NCBI GenBank assembly: GCA_004010275.1
Contig: RBWT01000007.1
Coordinates: 1 to 64,000 of the forward strand
Source: Streptomyces huasconensis
GTDB taxonomy: Bacteria > Actinomycetota > Actinomycetes > Streptomycetales > Streptomycetaceae
Reading direction: 5' to 3'
Length of the DNA: 64,000 nucleotides
The position numbers were made by a program, and so were the translations under genes. The notes under the pieces are model-generated. The model saw only the letters and a list, made by a program, of their open reading frames with translations. It was not told the DNA's origin and made no database searches. This document shows, in pieces, positions 15,910-26,900 of this stretch; position 1 is the first letter of the stretch; every line of letters begins with the position of its first letter.

Positions 15910-18222
15910 ATGCGATGGTTTTCCGGAAGCGGTCTGCTCGGCCGGAAGCGCGACACCGCTCGTCGGCGGTGCGGGACTGCTCCATGGAGCGCGCGGCGCC
16001 CATGGTGGGTGCTGTTCACCACCGTCGGCATCGGCGCCGTACTGGCGCTGACCGCGTTCGCGGCGCCCGGCCGGCTGTCCAACGGCGGTTACATCGCCGA
16101 AGGGACCGAAGCGACCCGCACGGACGCACTGCTCCAGCAGCGCTTCGCCGCGGGCATCCCCGACCTGGTGCTGTACGCGCGCGCACCCAAGCCTGTCGAC
16201 ACCCCTCAAATGACTCGCGCGGGACAAGAGTTCACCGACCGGATCGTCCACGAACCGGACGTGCGGGACGCCATCTCCTTCTGGGCCGTGGGAGACCGCA
16301 AGCTGTTGAGTGAGGACGGCCGGGCCGCCCTGGTCACCGTCGACCTGCGGGGCAACGAGGACGCGGCGGCGCGCAGGGCGGCGGATCTGGTGCCGCGGCT
16401 GACCGGCGAGCAGGGGCCGTTCACCGTCACGGCGACCGGGCCGGCCTGGGTGATGGCCCAGGTGACCGAGATGAGCCGCGAGGAACTCATCCGTGCCGAA
16501 CTCGTCGGCGCCCCTCTCGCTTTCCTGGTCCTGCTGTTCGCCTTCGGGTCACTCACGGCGGCGCTGCTGCCCGCGGTGGTCGGCGCGCTCTCCGTGGCCG
16601 GCACCTTCGCCCTGCTCCAGGTGCTCGCGGCGTACCTGCCGCTGTCGGCGTTCGCCTTCAACATCACCACGGCGCTCGGTTTCGGACTGGCGGTCGACTA
16701 CGGCCTGTTGATGGTCAGCCGGTACCGCGAGGAGCTGGCCGCGGGCGCCGCCCCGCCCGAAGCGGTCGGGACGACCATGCGTACGGTCGGCCGGACCGTG
16801 CTGTTCTCCGCGGGCACGGTCGTGGTCTGCCTCGCCACGCTCCTGCTGTTCCCCCTGGGCTTCCTGCGCTCCTTGGCGCTGGCCGGGATCAGCGTGGTCG
16901 TGCTGGCGGCCGTGGCCACGCGGGTGGTGCTGCCCGCCATGCTGCTGGTCATCGGAGACCGGATCGACCGCCTTGACCCCTTCGCCTCCCTGCGTCGCCG
17001 CGGGCGTGCCGACCGGAGTGTGTCGTGGTCACGCGTGGCACGCCTCGCCACCGGTCGACCGGTCCTGGCGGGCGGCTGTGCGGCCCTGTTCCTGCTGGCT
17101 CTGGCCGTGCCGTTCACCCACGCCCGCTTCGGTGTCACCGACGAGCGGGTCCTGCCCGCGACTGCGGAGTCCCACGCCACGGCCACGCGCATCGGGCGTG
17201 AGTTCCCCTTGCCCTGGACCAGGACGCTGACCGTGCTGCTGCCCGACACCGACGCTGTGGACCAGCGGCAGGCCCTGGACGCCTACGCCCGCAGAGTCTC
17301 CGCGCTGCCCACGGCGGGAGAGGTCGCCACCGGTCTGGGCACCTACCGCGACGGGCACCGCACGACCGGGCGGTCCATGGAAGCGCTGATCTATGTCGGC
17401 AACGGCTCGACCTGGCTGTCGCTGACCGCCGACGGCCCGCCGTCCGCCGACGAGCAGTTGGTGCGGGAACTGCGCGCGTTGCCCTCCCCTGGCCGGCATT
17501 ACGTCTCCGGACGCCCGGCCCGCGTACTGGACACCAAGAACGCCGTCCTGGAGGCCCTGCCCACTGCCATCGCCGTCGTGGTCGGAGCGGTGCTGTTGCT
17601 GCTGTTCCTCTTCACCGGCTCGGTACTCATCCCCGTCAAGGCGGTGATCCTGGGCGCGCTGAGCCTGAGCGCCACCTTCGGGGCGATGGTGTATGTCTTC
17701 CAGGACGGTCATCTGCGCGCTCTCGTGGGGGACTTCACTGTGACCGGGGAGCTGGAGACGTCGATGCCGATCCTGGTCTTCGGGGCGGCGTTCGCCCTCT
17801 CCGTCGACTACGAGCTGTTCCTCATCTCCCGTATCCAGGAGGAGTACCGGAACACCGCCGATCACCGGACGGCGATCGTCAACGGGCTCGCCCGCACCGG
17901 CAGGATGATCACCGTGGCAGCGGTGATCTTCGCGGTCGCCCTGCTGCCCCTGATCTCCTCCGGCATCACCCTGCTCAAACTCATCGGCTGCGGGCTCGCG
18001 CTCGCGGTCCTGGTCGACGCCACCGTCGTACGCGGCGTACTGGTCCCGGCGTTCATGCAGCTCACCGGGCACGCCAACTGGTGGGCCCCGCGCCCTGTCG
18101 CCGCACTCCACCGGCGCCTCGGCCTGGACCGTTGGCACCACGACGCGAGTCGCGGCACGCACACGCGGCTTCCCGCGGCGCGCGACAGCGGAGCCGTGCC
18201 CACGTCCGTGCCCGACAAGTAG
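15910..18222 (+). CDS. MmpL-family RND lipid transporter
   Basis: 770-residue inner-membrane transporter, intact, ATG 15910 after GAGGAAAGG. The layout is one N-terminal helix (WWVLFTTVGIGAVLAL), an extracytoplasmic loop, five helices, a second loop, then a C-terminal helix set. The conserved proton-relay Asp-Tyr pairs appear as FGLAVDYGLLMVSRYREE and FALSVDYELFLISRIQEE. MmpL proteins export large acylated lipids, siderophores or polyketide lipids. It is followed 32 bases later by a WS/DGAT acyltransferase and then a reductase and an iterative PKS. This matches mycobacterial polyketide-lipid loci, and I infer export of the PKS-derived lipid. Confidence 0.9.
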   Translation: MRWFSGSGLLGRKRDTARRRCGTAPWSARRPWWVLFTTVGIGAVLALTAFAAPGRLSNGGYIAEGTEATRTDALLQQRFAAGIPDLVLYARAPKPVDTPQMTRAGQEFTDRIVHEPDVRDAISFWAVGDRKLLSEDGRAALVTVDLRGNEDAAARRAADLVPRLTGEQGPFTVTATGPAWVMAQVTEMSREELIRAELVGAPLAFLVLLFAFGSLTAALLPAVVGALSVAGTFALLQVLAAYLPLSAFAFNITTALGFGLAVDYGLLMVSRYREELAAGAAPPEAVGTTMRTVGRTVLFSAGTVVVCLATLLLFPLGFLRSLALAGISVVVLAAVATRVVLPAMLLVIGDRIDRLDPFASLRRRGRADRSVSWSRVARLATGRPVLAGGCAALFLLALAVPFTHARFGVTDERVLPATAESHATATRIGREFPLPWTRTLTVLLPDTDAVDQRQALDAYARRVSALPTAGEVATGLGTYRDGHRTTGRSMEALIYVGNGSTWLSLTADGPPSADEQLVRELRALPSPGRHYVSGRPARVLDTKNAVLEALPTAIAVVVGAVLLLLFLFTGSVLIPVKAVILGALSLSATFGAMVYVFQDGHLRALVGDFTVTGELETSMPILVFGAAFALSVDYELFLISRIQEEYRNTADHRTAIVNGLARTGRMITVAAVIFAVALLPLISSGITLLKLIGCGLALAVLVDATVVRGVLVPAFMQLTGHANWWAPRPVAALHRRLGLDRWHHDASRGTHTRLPAARDSGAVPTSVPDK

Positions 18223-18254
18223 CCGCCGACCCGCGTGGCAGAACAGGGAGCCGC

Positions 18255-19538
18255 ATGTACGCCAACTCGGTGGACGCCGCCTACTACCGGTCCCGGAGCC
18301 CGCACCCGCAGATCGTCGGCACCCTGCTGCGATTCCGGGGCGCGGCCCCCGGCCTCGGGCTGCTCCGGGACCACTTCGCCGCGCACCTGGCCGAGCAACC
18401 TGTCCTGCGTCAGCGTCTGGAGGACGACGAGGGCCGTACCTGTCGGGTGCCGGCCGAGGTGCGTACGGAGGGTCACGTACGGCACCACGCGGCGCCTTCC
18501 GGCCGGACCTGGGGAGAGGTGGCCGACGCACTGCACACCCTCCCCCTGCCGCCGCCCCCGGCCGCGCCGTGGGACGTCTGGCTCGCCGACGGTCACCGCG
18601 CCGACGAATGGCTGCTCTTCTTCCGCTCCCACCACGCGCTCACCGACGGGACGGGGCGCGCGCATCTGATCAACAGCCTGTTCGGGAGCGCTCCGCGGCC
18701 CGGCCCCCCGGTGGCGCTGGGCGGATTCTCGCTCAGGTGCGCGGTGCGTCTGCTCACCGATACCGTCTCCGGGCTGTTTCCCGGCCCCGCCGCTGCCCCG
18801 GCCTGGCGGTGGCTGTACGGGCCCGCCAGCGGTTCCTCCCGGCTGACCTGCGTCTCCCTTCCCTACGAGCGCCTGGCCCAGGCGGGCCGGGCCGCGGGCG
18901 TCACCACCAATGACGTCTACCTCGCGGCCATGGCGGGCGTGCTGCGCCGACTGGCGCTGGACCGAGGGAGCGGCCCGGACGAGCTGGGCGATCTGCCGGT
19001 GTCCATGCCCATGTCGACACGCCGGGTGGGCGAGGAGAGCCGGCCGGGCAACCACCTGACGATGGCCCGTGTCCTGCTGCCCTGCCACCTGCCCGATCCG
19101 CGGGAGCGGCTGGTTCGGGTCCACCGGGCGACGACGCGTGCGAAACGGCAAGGACGCGCCGCCACGTCCCGCTTCCTCCAGGAGCACGTCCCGCACCGGA
19201 TCTCCGAGGCCGCGACCAGGGCGCTCATGGACGCGCGTACCGCACCGGTGTCCTGCACCTACGTGCCCTACCGCGAGCCGGAGCTGTCCTTCGATGGCAG
19301 CCGCGTCCTCGATGTCACCTCGGTGGGGGCGCTCATGGACGGGCATCTGCTCTATACGGCCCTCACGTATCACCGTTCGGTCGCGCGGCTCGCCGTGGTG
19401 CACGATGCCGTTCTTCCGGATGCCGCCCGGGTGGGAGAACTGTGGACCGAGCAGATCGATGTCCTGCTCGGTGCCACCGGAGCGGGGACTCACACGGGCA
19501 GCGGCGCCTCGGCTCCCCCGAAGGCGCGCACCAGGTAA
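18255..19538 (+). CDS. WS/DGAT-family acyltransferase
   Basis: 427 residues, ATG 18255 with GGGAG, intact. The condensation-type catalytic motif HHALTDG (HHxxxDG, about residue 127) marks a wax ester synthase/diacylglycerol acyltransferase. Later blocks TTNDVYLAAMAGVLRR and PMSTRR are the usual second conserved region. It transfers an acyl chain from CoA or ACP to an alcohol. Next to MmpL and an HR-PKS it may release the polyketide as an ester, in the way PapA5 does for mycobacterial waxes. The last 49 bases overlap, tail to tail, the reductase gene on the other strand. Confidence 0.88.
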   Translation: MYANSVDAAYYRSRSPHPQIVGTLLRFRGAAPGLGLLRDHFAAHLAEQPVLRQRLEDDEGRTCRVPAEVRTEGHVRHHAAPSGRTWGEVADALHTLPLPPPPAAPWDVWLADGHRADEWLLFFRSHHALTDGTGRAHLINSLFGSAPRPGPPVALGGFSLRCAVRLLTDTVSGLFPGPAAAPAWRWLYGPASGSSRLTCVSLPYERLAQAGRAAGVTTNDVYLAAMAGVLRRLALDRGSGPDELGDLPVSMPMSTRRVGEESRPGNHLTMARVLLPCHLPDPRERLVRVHRATTRAKRQGRAATSRFLQEHVPHRISEAATRALMDARTAPVSCTYVPYREPELSFDGSRVLDVTSVGALMDGHLLYTALTYHRSVARLAVVHDAVLPDAARVGELWTEQIDVLLGATGAGTHTGSGASAPPKARTR

Positions 19539-20635
19539 TCGAGGTCGACGGGATCAGGGTCGGGTAGGCCCCCAATGTCCGCCAGGAGGTTGCTCCGGTC
19601 ATACGTGCGCCGGTGGGCGCTGAACGTCAGCAGGCGCGTGCCGTGCTTGGCGAGGAGCCGCTCCAGCGTCGTGGGGTGGGACAGTTCCGGGGTGAAGCGG
19701 ATCATCAGGCCAGGGAAGCGTGTTTGCAGGGCGGTGGTCACCGTGGACATTTTCACGCTCTCCGGGTGGGTGACATGCAGCGTGCGGACGCCTGGCGCGG
19801 GCTCGTCGCGCGAGGCCGCCAACACCATGGCGTGGGCCGCGTAGTCGGCCTGGAGCAGGTTGAGCGTGGCCTCGGGGTCACCCTCGACGCGGTACTGCAA
19901 GATCTCGGGCTGCCGTGCGTCAGCGCCGCGCGGGCCGCTCAATAGGGCCCGCATGGCGTCCTGCTCCGCCATGCGACCGCTCATGAAGTTCCCGATAAGC
20001 CGGACCGCCACGTCGGTTGGCTGTTCGGGCAGTCCCTCGGGCACCGGGCGGTCGGTGACCAGCAGACTGGGACGGAACACGGTGACGTCCCGGTCCCTCT
20101 CCCGCGCCCAGGCGTGCAGCAGGCGCTCGGCGGTGTACTTGGACTCCTCGTACAGCGTCTGGAAGCCGTCCTGGTCCCGCAGGTCGCTCTCCCTGATGTG
20201 GCCCGTCCGGCGCCGTCCGGCGACGTAGGCGGTGCTCGCGAAGAGCACGCGCGCCTCTGGAGCCTCGTCGGCGAGCTCCAGCAACCCACGGGTGCCGATG
20301 ACGTTGGCATGGTGCAGCGCGGCCGGGTCACCCTCCAGGGCAATCATCGCGGCACAGTGCCACACGGCGGAGAGGTCCTGAGTGACGCGGGCCCGGTCCC
20401 CCGGTGCCAGGCCGAGGCCCGGCTGGGTGAGATCGCCGCTGACGTAGCGGACCCCCGCGAGGGCGTCGGCGCCCAAGGGCGGGGCGTCCAGCCATGTCAC
20501 GGCGGCCTCCACGCGGGCGCGCACATCGTCGGGTGCGCCACGGCCCAGGACGGTGACCTCCTCGCCGCGGGCGAGGAGTTCGCGCAGGATGCGGCAGCCG
20601 AGGAAGCCGGTGGCGCCGGTGAGCAGGACGGACAA
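19490..20635 (-). CDS. NAD(P)-dependent reductase/epimerase, thioester-reductase-like SDR
   Basis: About 381 residues from TTG 20635 (MSVLLTGATGFLGCRILREL), which has AGGAGA eight bases upstream; an in-frame start at 20674 is possible but lacks a good ribosome site. The Rossmann motif is TGATGFLG, the catalytic pair is YEESKYTAE (YxxxK), and the family block VFRPSLLVTD is present. The extended-SDR fold is closest to carboxylic/thioester reductase domains (Male-sterility type). In this locus it could reduce an ACP- or CoA-bound acyl chain to an aldehyde or alcohol for ester formation. It is divergent from the PKS gene. Confidence 0.83.
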   Translation of the reverse strand: MSVLLTGATGFLGCRILRELLARGEEVTVLGRGAPDDVRARVEAAVTWLDAPPLGADALAGVRYVSGDLTQPGLGLAPGDRARVTQDLSAVWHCAAMIALEGDPAALHHANVIGTRGLLELADEAPEARVLFASTAYVAGRRRTGHIRESDLRDQDGFQTLYEESKYTAERLLHAWARERDRDVTVFRPSLLVTDRPVPEGLPEQPTDVAVRLIGNFMSGRMAEQDAMRALLSGPRGADARQPEILQYRVEGDPEATLNLLQADYAAHAMVLAASRDEPAPGVRTLHVTHPESVKMSTVTTALQTRFPGLMIRFTPELSHPTTLERLLAKHGTRLLTFSAHRRTYDRSNLLADIGGLPDPDPVDLDYLVRAFGGAEAPLPV

Positions 20636-20733
20636 CGGGGTCTCCTGAGGAAGGGAGGACGGGGGTGACGGCACCAGACGCTACGTCGCCGCCCCGGTCC
20701 CGAACCGCCGATCACGTCGCGCCTCGACACAGT

Positions 20734-20778
20734 CACTCGGACGAGTGGCCGATGTCGCCGCGGAGTCGCCTTCACTCG
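20734..20778. promoter_or_regulatory. Candidate operator between the reductase and PKS genes
   Basis: CACTCGGACGAGTG (20734-20747) is a 6-bp inverted repeat with a 2-base spacer. A further CACTCG half-site lies at 20773-20778. It is located in the divergent promoter region, so one regulator could control both genes. No regulator gene is seen next to it. Confidence 0.4.
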
Positions 20779-20904
20779 TACAGGTGATTGCAAGGAAGAC
20801 GCCCGAACTGTGGTGTTTTTTGACGGAGTTCACTGAGGGCGATGACTACGGTGCTGAGCGATCTGTCGCGTTCTGCCCTCCATTGCTCCCCGAAAGGCCG
20901 CCCT

Positions 20905-23900
20905 GTGACCGAGGATCTGGTTTCTGTCACCTCCGAGAGAGCCATCGCCGTCGTCGGTGTCTCCTGTCGCCTGCCGGGCGGCATCCACGACATGGACGGG
21001 TTGTGGGCGGCTCTGTGCGAGGGGCGGGACGCGATCGGCGAGGCGCCGAAGGATCGGTTCGACGCCCGCCGGTTCGCGGCCGGTGACATGCCGCGAACCG
21101 GCCGGAGTTACACCTCCGCCGGCGGTTTCCTCGACGACATCGCCGGCTTCGACGCCGCGTACTTCGGCATCTCGCCCAAGGAAGCCGCCCACATGGACCC
21201 GCAGCACCGGCTGCTGCTGGAACTGGCGGCCGAGGCGCTGGACGACGCGGCCATCGCGCCCGAGCGGATCGCCGGTACCGACACCGCTGTGTACGTCGGT
21301 ATCTCCGACGCCTCTTACGGGGCGCTGCAGATGATGTCGCTGGAAACGGTCAGTCCGTACACGATGGCGGGCGCGGCCTCCTCCATCGCGGCCAACCGCC
21401 TCTCCCACGCGTTCGACCTGCGAGGCCCCAGCATGGCGGTGGACACCGCCTGTTCGTCCTCGCTCGTCGCGCTGGACCGTGCCTGCCACACCCTGTGGGA
21501 GGGCACGAGCCGGGTGGCCCTGTGCGGCGGGGCGAACATCCTGCTCAGCCCCTACCACTACGTGGGGTTCTCGCAGGCGTCCATGCTGTCGAGGCGGGGA
21601 CACTGCGCCGCGTTCTCCGCGGAGGCCGACGGTTTCGTGCGCGCCGAGGGCGGCGGCATGGTGGTCCTCAAACCACTGGCGGACGCCCTGTCCGCCGGTG
21701 ACCGGGTGCTCGGCGTCATCCTCGGCAGCGGCAGCAACAGCGACGGTCACACGATGGGCCTCGCGCTGCCCAGCGCCGAGGCCCAGGAAAAGCTGCTGCG
21801 CCGCGTGTACGCGCAAGCGGGCGTCGACCCGGACGAGGTCGTCTACTTCGAGGCGCACGGCACCGGCACTCCCGTGGGTGACCCCTTGGAGGCACAGGCC
21901 ATCGGCCGGGCGCTGGGCGTACGCCGCGTCAGTGGCGCGCTGCCCGTCGGTTCGGTGAAGACGAACCTCGGTCACCTCGAACCGGCGTCCGGCATGGCGG
22001 GGTTGTGCAAGGCCCTGCTGGTGCTGCGGCACCGCGCCATCCCCCCGATGCTGCACGCCGACACCCCGCATCCGGACATCGACTTCACGGGCCTCGGCCT
22101 CGGTCTCACCGCATCTCGGCAGCCGCTCCCGGAGAGCCCGACCGACCGGCCCGTCGTCGCGTCAACTCCTTCGGTTTCGGCGGGGCCAACGCCCATGTCG
22201 CGCTCACCGAGGCACCGCCGCCGCCGGCTCCCGTCGCGTACACCCCGCCGACCGAGGGGCTGCCGCTGATGGTCAGTGCCCGCACGCCACGGGCGTTGAC
22301 GGCCGCCGCCGCGGCCATGGCCGAACGGCTGCGCGACGCCGACGAGGACACCTTCTACGACCTCGCGTACACCTCGTGTCTTCGCCGTGGCGCCCATGAG
22401 CACCGCGCGGCCGTCCTCGCCCACTCTCCGCGCGAAGCCGCCCGAGGCTTCGCGTCGCTGGCCGGGGACGCGCACCCGGACGCGCGGGAGGCCGACGGGG
22501 CTCTGGGAACGGGCGGCATGGACGCCGTGTCCGCCGCCGTCGCCCAGGCTGCGACGTGCGGACGGGTCGCGTTCGTCTTCTCCGGCAATGGCTCGCAGTG
22601 GGCGGGCATGGCGACCGACCTGCTGCGCGAGGAGCCGGTGTTCCGCGAGGCCGTCGAGGAGGTGGACGCCGAACTCGCTCCCCGGCTCGGCTGGTCGGTC
22701 CTGGACGAACTCGCGCTGCCCGCCGAGAAGTGGTCCCTTGCCGCCACCGAGGTGGCGCAGCCGCTGCTGTTCGCGGTGCAGATCGGCATCGTGGCCGTCC
22801 TGCGCGACCGGGGGGTCACGCCCGCGATGGTGCTGGGGCACAGCGTCGGCGAGGTGGCCGCCGCGTACACCAGCGGCGCCCTGACGCTCGCCCAGGCGGC
22901 CCGCGTGATCACCGAACGCAGCCGCGTCCAGGCCCGGACGGCGGGCCTCGGGCGCATGGCGGCCGTCGGGCTCAGGCCTGAGCAGGCGGCGAAGGAGATC
23001 GCCCCGTGGGGTGGTGCGCTGGAGATCGCCGGCGCCAACGGCCCCAAGGACGTCACCCTCGCCGGTGACGCCGACGCGCTGGCCGACCTCGGTGCTCAAC
23101 TCACCGAACGCGGCGTATTCTTCCGCGACCTGGACCTCGACTACGCCTTCCACAGCCGGGCCATGGACGGTCAGCGCGATCCGCTCGACGCCGCGCTCGA
23201 AGGCCTGGCTCCCCGCGAGAGCGACATCGCGCTGTACTCGACCGTGACCGGCGGCAGGATTTCGGGCACCGCGCTGGACGCCTCGTACTGGTGGCACAAC
23301 GTACGGCAGCCGGTGTGTTTCACGGCCGCCGTCGAACGGGCCCTGGACGACGGCGGAGACGTCCTCGTCGAGATCGGTCCGCACCCCGTGCTCCGCACCT
23401 ACCTGCGCAGGATCGCCGCCACGCGTGCCGGCACGGACGCGGTCGTCGTCCCCACCCTGAGCCGCGACGCGAGCGGCAGCCGGGAACTGGCCGCCGTGCC
23501 CGCCGCGCTGATCGCCGCCGGAGCCACCACGGACTGGGACCGGTACTTCCCCTCGCCCGGACGCGTCGTGACCCTGCCCGCCTACCCCTGGCAGCGCGAA
23601 CGGCACTGGAACGGCGATGCGGACACCTGGCACCGCAACGGCGCCCTCGTACATCCCCTGCTCGGCGGACGCGTCACCGCACCGCACCCCGTCTGGGAGG
23701 GGAGCATCGAACCCGCGTTGCTCCCATGGCTGACCGACCACCGCGTCGCCGGCTCCGTCGTCATGCCCGCCACCGGTTACGTGGAAATGGCCCTCGCCGC
23801 CGGACGCGTCACCTTCGGCCGTGCCGTTGAGGTGCGGCACCTGGACATTCTCACCGCCCTGGTCGTGCCCTGGGCCGAGGCGCCCGGCACCCGCACCCAG

Positions 23901-26900
23901 GTGGCACTGCACCCGGACGACGGGACGCTGACGGTGACCAGCACCACCACCCACAACTCGGACCCCCGCGCGCACATCAGGGCCCGGGTGCGGGTGCTGC
24001 TCGGTACCCGCCCCGCACCGCTGGACCTCGACACATTGGCCGTGAGCTGCCGGCGGCACCTCACGGGTGAGGAGCACTACGGGGCCTGCGCGGACGGCGG
24101 TCTCGACTACGGGCCGACGTTCCAGGTCCTCACCGGCCTCGACGTCGGCCCGGGCCAGGTGCTGGCCCGCTACCGGCACGACGCGCCGGGCCACCCGTAC
24201 ACCGCCCATCCCGCTCTGCTCGACGGCGCGCTGCAAGCCGGGGCTCCGCTGCTCGGGGACCTAGTCGAGGACGGGGCCGCGTTCCTGCCCGCGGCCATCG
24301 GCGCCGTCCGCGTGTGGGACGAACCGTTCACCCGAGGGCGCGGTGTGGGTCAGCGAACGCAGCCGCACACCGCACGAGGTGTGCTGGGACATCCTCCTGA
24401 CCGACGAGAACGGCCAGGTGTGCGTGGAGTTGGAGGGCTGCCGGCTGTGCGCGTCGCGGCGACGAGGCGGCCCCCGATCCTGGTGCACCGCACCGAGCTG
24501 CGCGCGGCCCCGCGCCTCGACCGCCCGGCCGCGCCCTCTCCGCTGCCCTCGCCCCGACGCATCGCGGAAGGGGCAGCCGAGATGATCGATCAGCTGACGA
24601 AACTGCGCGTCGACATGGCAGTCCCCTCGGCGCTGCTGCAGGAAGCCTGCGCGCGAAGGGTGGCGACGGCCCTCGCCGGGCTCTTGTCCGACCCTGCGCA
24701 GCCCTTCACCACAGCGGATCTGGTGGCGGGCGGAGCCCTGGAGAAGCACACACGTGTGTGGCCGCTTCTCTTCCCCCTGATGGAGCGGCACGCACTGCTC
24801 ACGCCCCTCGGTGCCGGGCAGTGGCAGCTGTCCGACTCATGGTTCCCGGCCGAACCCCTGACGCGCCAGATGGCTGCGAGCAGCCCGGGGTCCGCCTGCG
24901 CGATCGGCCTCGCCGCCCACCAAGGGCGAGCGGTGGAACATGTCCTGCGCGGGCAGACCGACCCCATGGAACTCCTGGTGGCCGATCACAGCGCCCAGGC
25001 AATGGAACAGTTCTACGATGTCCTGCCGGTCACCCGATTCCCCAATCAGATCGCGCAGGCCCTCGTCCGCGAGATCGTCGCCCAATGGCCGCAGAACCGG
25101 ACCCTGCGCGTCCTGGAGGTCGGGGCCGGAACAGGCGGCGCCACCGCCGCCGTGCTGCCGCTGCTGCCCCGCGACCGTACGCATTACTGCTTCAGCGATG
25201 TCTCCGGCTTCTTCTTCCCCCGCGCCCAAAGCCGCTTCAGCGCCTACGATTTCGTCGAGTACCGCACCTTGGACCTGGCCAAGGACCCCACCGACCAGGG
25301 CTACGCGCAGCACAGCTACGACCTCGTCATCGCCGGATACTCCCTGCACACGGCACCGGACCTGGCCGACGCCCTGCGCAACGTGGCGAGGCTCCTGGCA
25401 CCCGGCGGACAGCTCTTGGCCATGGAACCCCACGACCCACTACAGCTGGTCAGCTACTTCGGGTTCCTGGACAGCTTCTACGGCAACACCGACACCGAGC
25501 TGCGCCCCCACTCCTTGCTGCTGCCCAGCGACGCCTGGCCCGCCCTGTTGCGGGACTGCGGTTACGGCCAGGTATTCCAAACGGGCCACGAGACGACCGC
25601 GGGACAAGGCGACATCTCCGTCCTGCTCGCCGCCACCCCCTTCGAGGACGCGGCCGACGCCTCCGCGGCCGCCGCTCTCCCCTCCGGAGCCGCCGCCGAC
25701 ACCGAAGCAGGGACAGAACCTCCGTATCGAAGTGACACCGCCTTCCTCCTTGCCATCGAGTCGGAGGCCGAGCGGGACCTGGCCACTGCCACGATCGGCA
25801 CGCTGTGCCGCCACGGCAGTCCGGCCCGCGTCATCGCCATGACCGATGACGGTACGACCTGGACGCAGGCGCTGCGGGAGGCTCAGGGCGAACCCGGCGC
25901 GGACACCGTCGCCGTCGTCCTCGTCCTCGGCGACACATCCGGAACCGCACCGCGCGAACTGACGGCCCAGGCCGTCCACCGGGCCGAGGTGCTGCGCTCG
26001 CTGACCACCGCCATGGACGAAGCCTCCTCCACGAATACTCCGGAGCTGTGGCTCGTCGCCCGGCCCTGCGGCGCCATCCCATCGCCCGAGGTCACCCACG
26101 AGCTGGACGCCGCCCTATGGGGCATGACACGCAGCCTGGTCAACGAGGTGATCGGGCTGGTCAGCCGCCGGCTCGTCCTGGAACGCACCGCCGACCCGAC
26201 GGCCGACGCACAGTGGCTGGCCCAGGAACTTCTGCGACCCACGGAGGAGGACGAGGTGCTGCTCACCACCGCGGACCGCTTCGTGCCCCGGGAGCTGCCC
26301 CGGCCTCTCACCCAACCCTCCGACGGCACCGTGCCGTTCGCCCTGCGGGTGGACGACCCGGGTCTGTCCTACCGGCTCGCCTGGGAAGAGCGGACTCTGC
26401 CGCGACCCGGCCCCGGCCAGGTGCTGGTGGAGGTGCGGGCCGCCGCGCTGAACTACCGCGACCTCATGCAGAGCGTCGGCCTGCTGCCCATGGAGGCCAT
26501 CGAGGGCACATCGACGGCCGATGGCCTCGGCATGGAGTGCTCGGGCACCGTCATCGCCTGCGGCGAGTGTGTCACGGACCTGGCACCCGGCGACCGAGTG
26601 GCGGGCCTCGCCCCCGCTGCGCTGGCATCCCATGTGGTGGCCGACCAGCGGGCGTTGTGGCCGCTGCCCGACGACGTCGGTTTCGCCGAAGCCGCCACCA
26701 TGCCGGTCGCCTGCTCGACCGTGCGCTACGGTCTGGGCACCCTCGCGCGGCTTCAGCCGGGCGAAACCGTCCTGGTGCACGGCGCGGCCGGCGGCGTGGG
26801 CCTGGCTGCTCTCCAGTACGCGGAGGCGTGCGGCGCACACGTGATCGCCACCGCGGGCAGCGAGCTGAAGCGCGACCTGCTGCGCTCACTCGGCGTGCGG

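Noticed and set aside
21972..24236. 754-residue minus-strand frame antisense to the PKS
   Set aside because: Gly/Val/Arg-rich shadow. The plus strand carries complete KS, AT and DH motifs.
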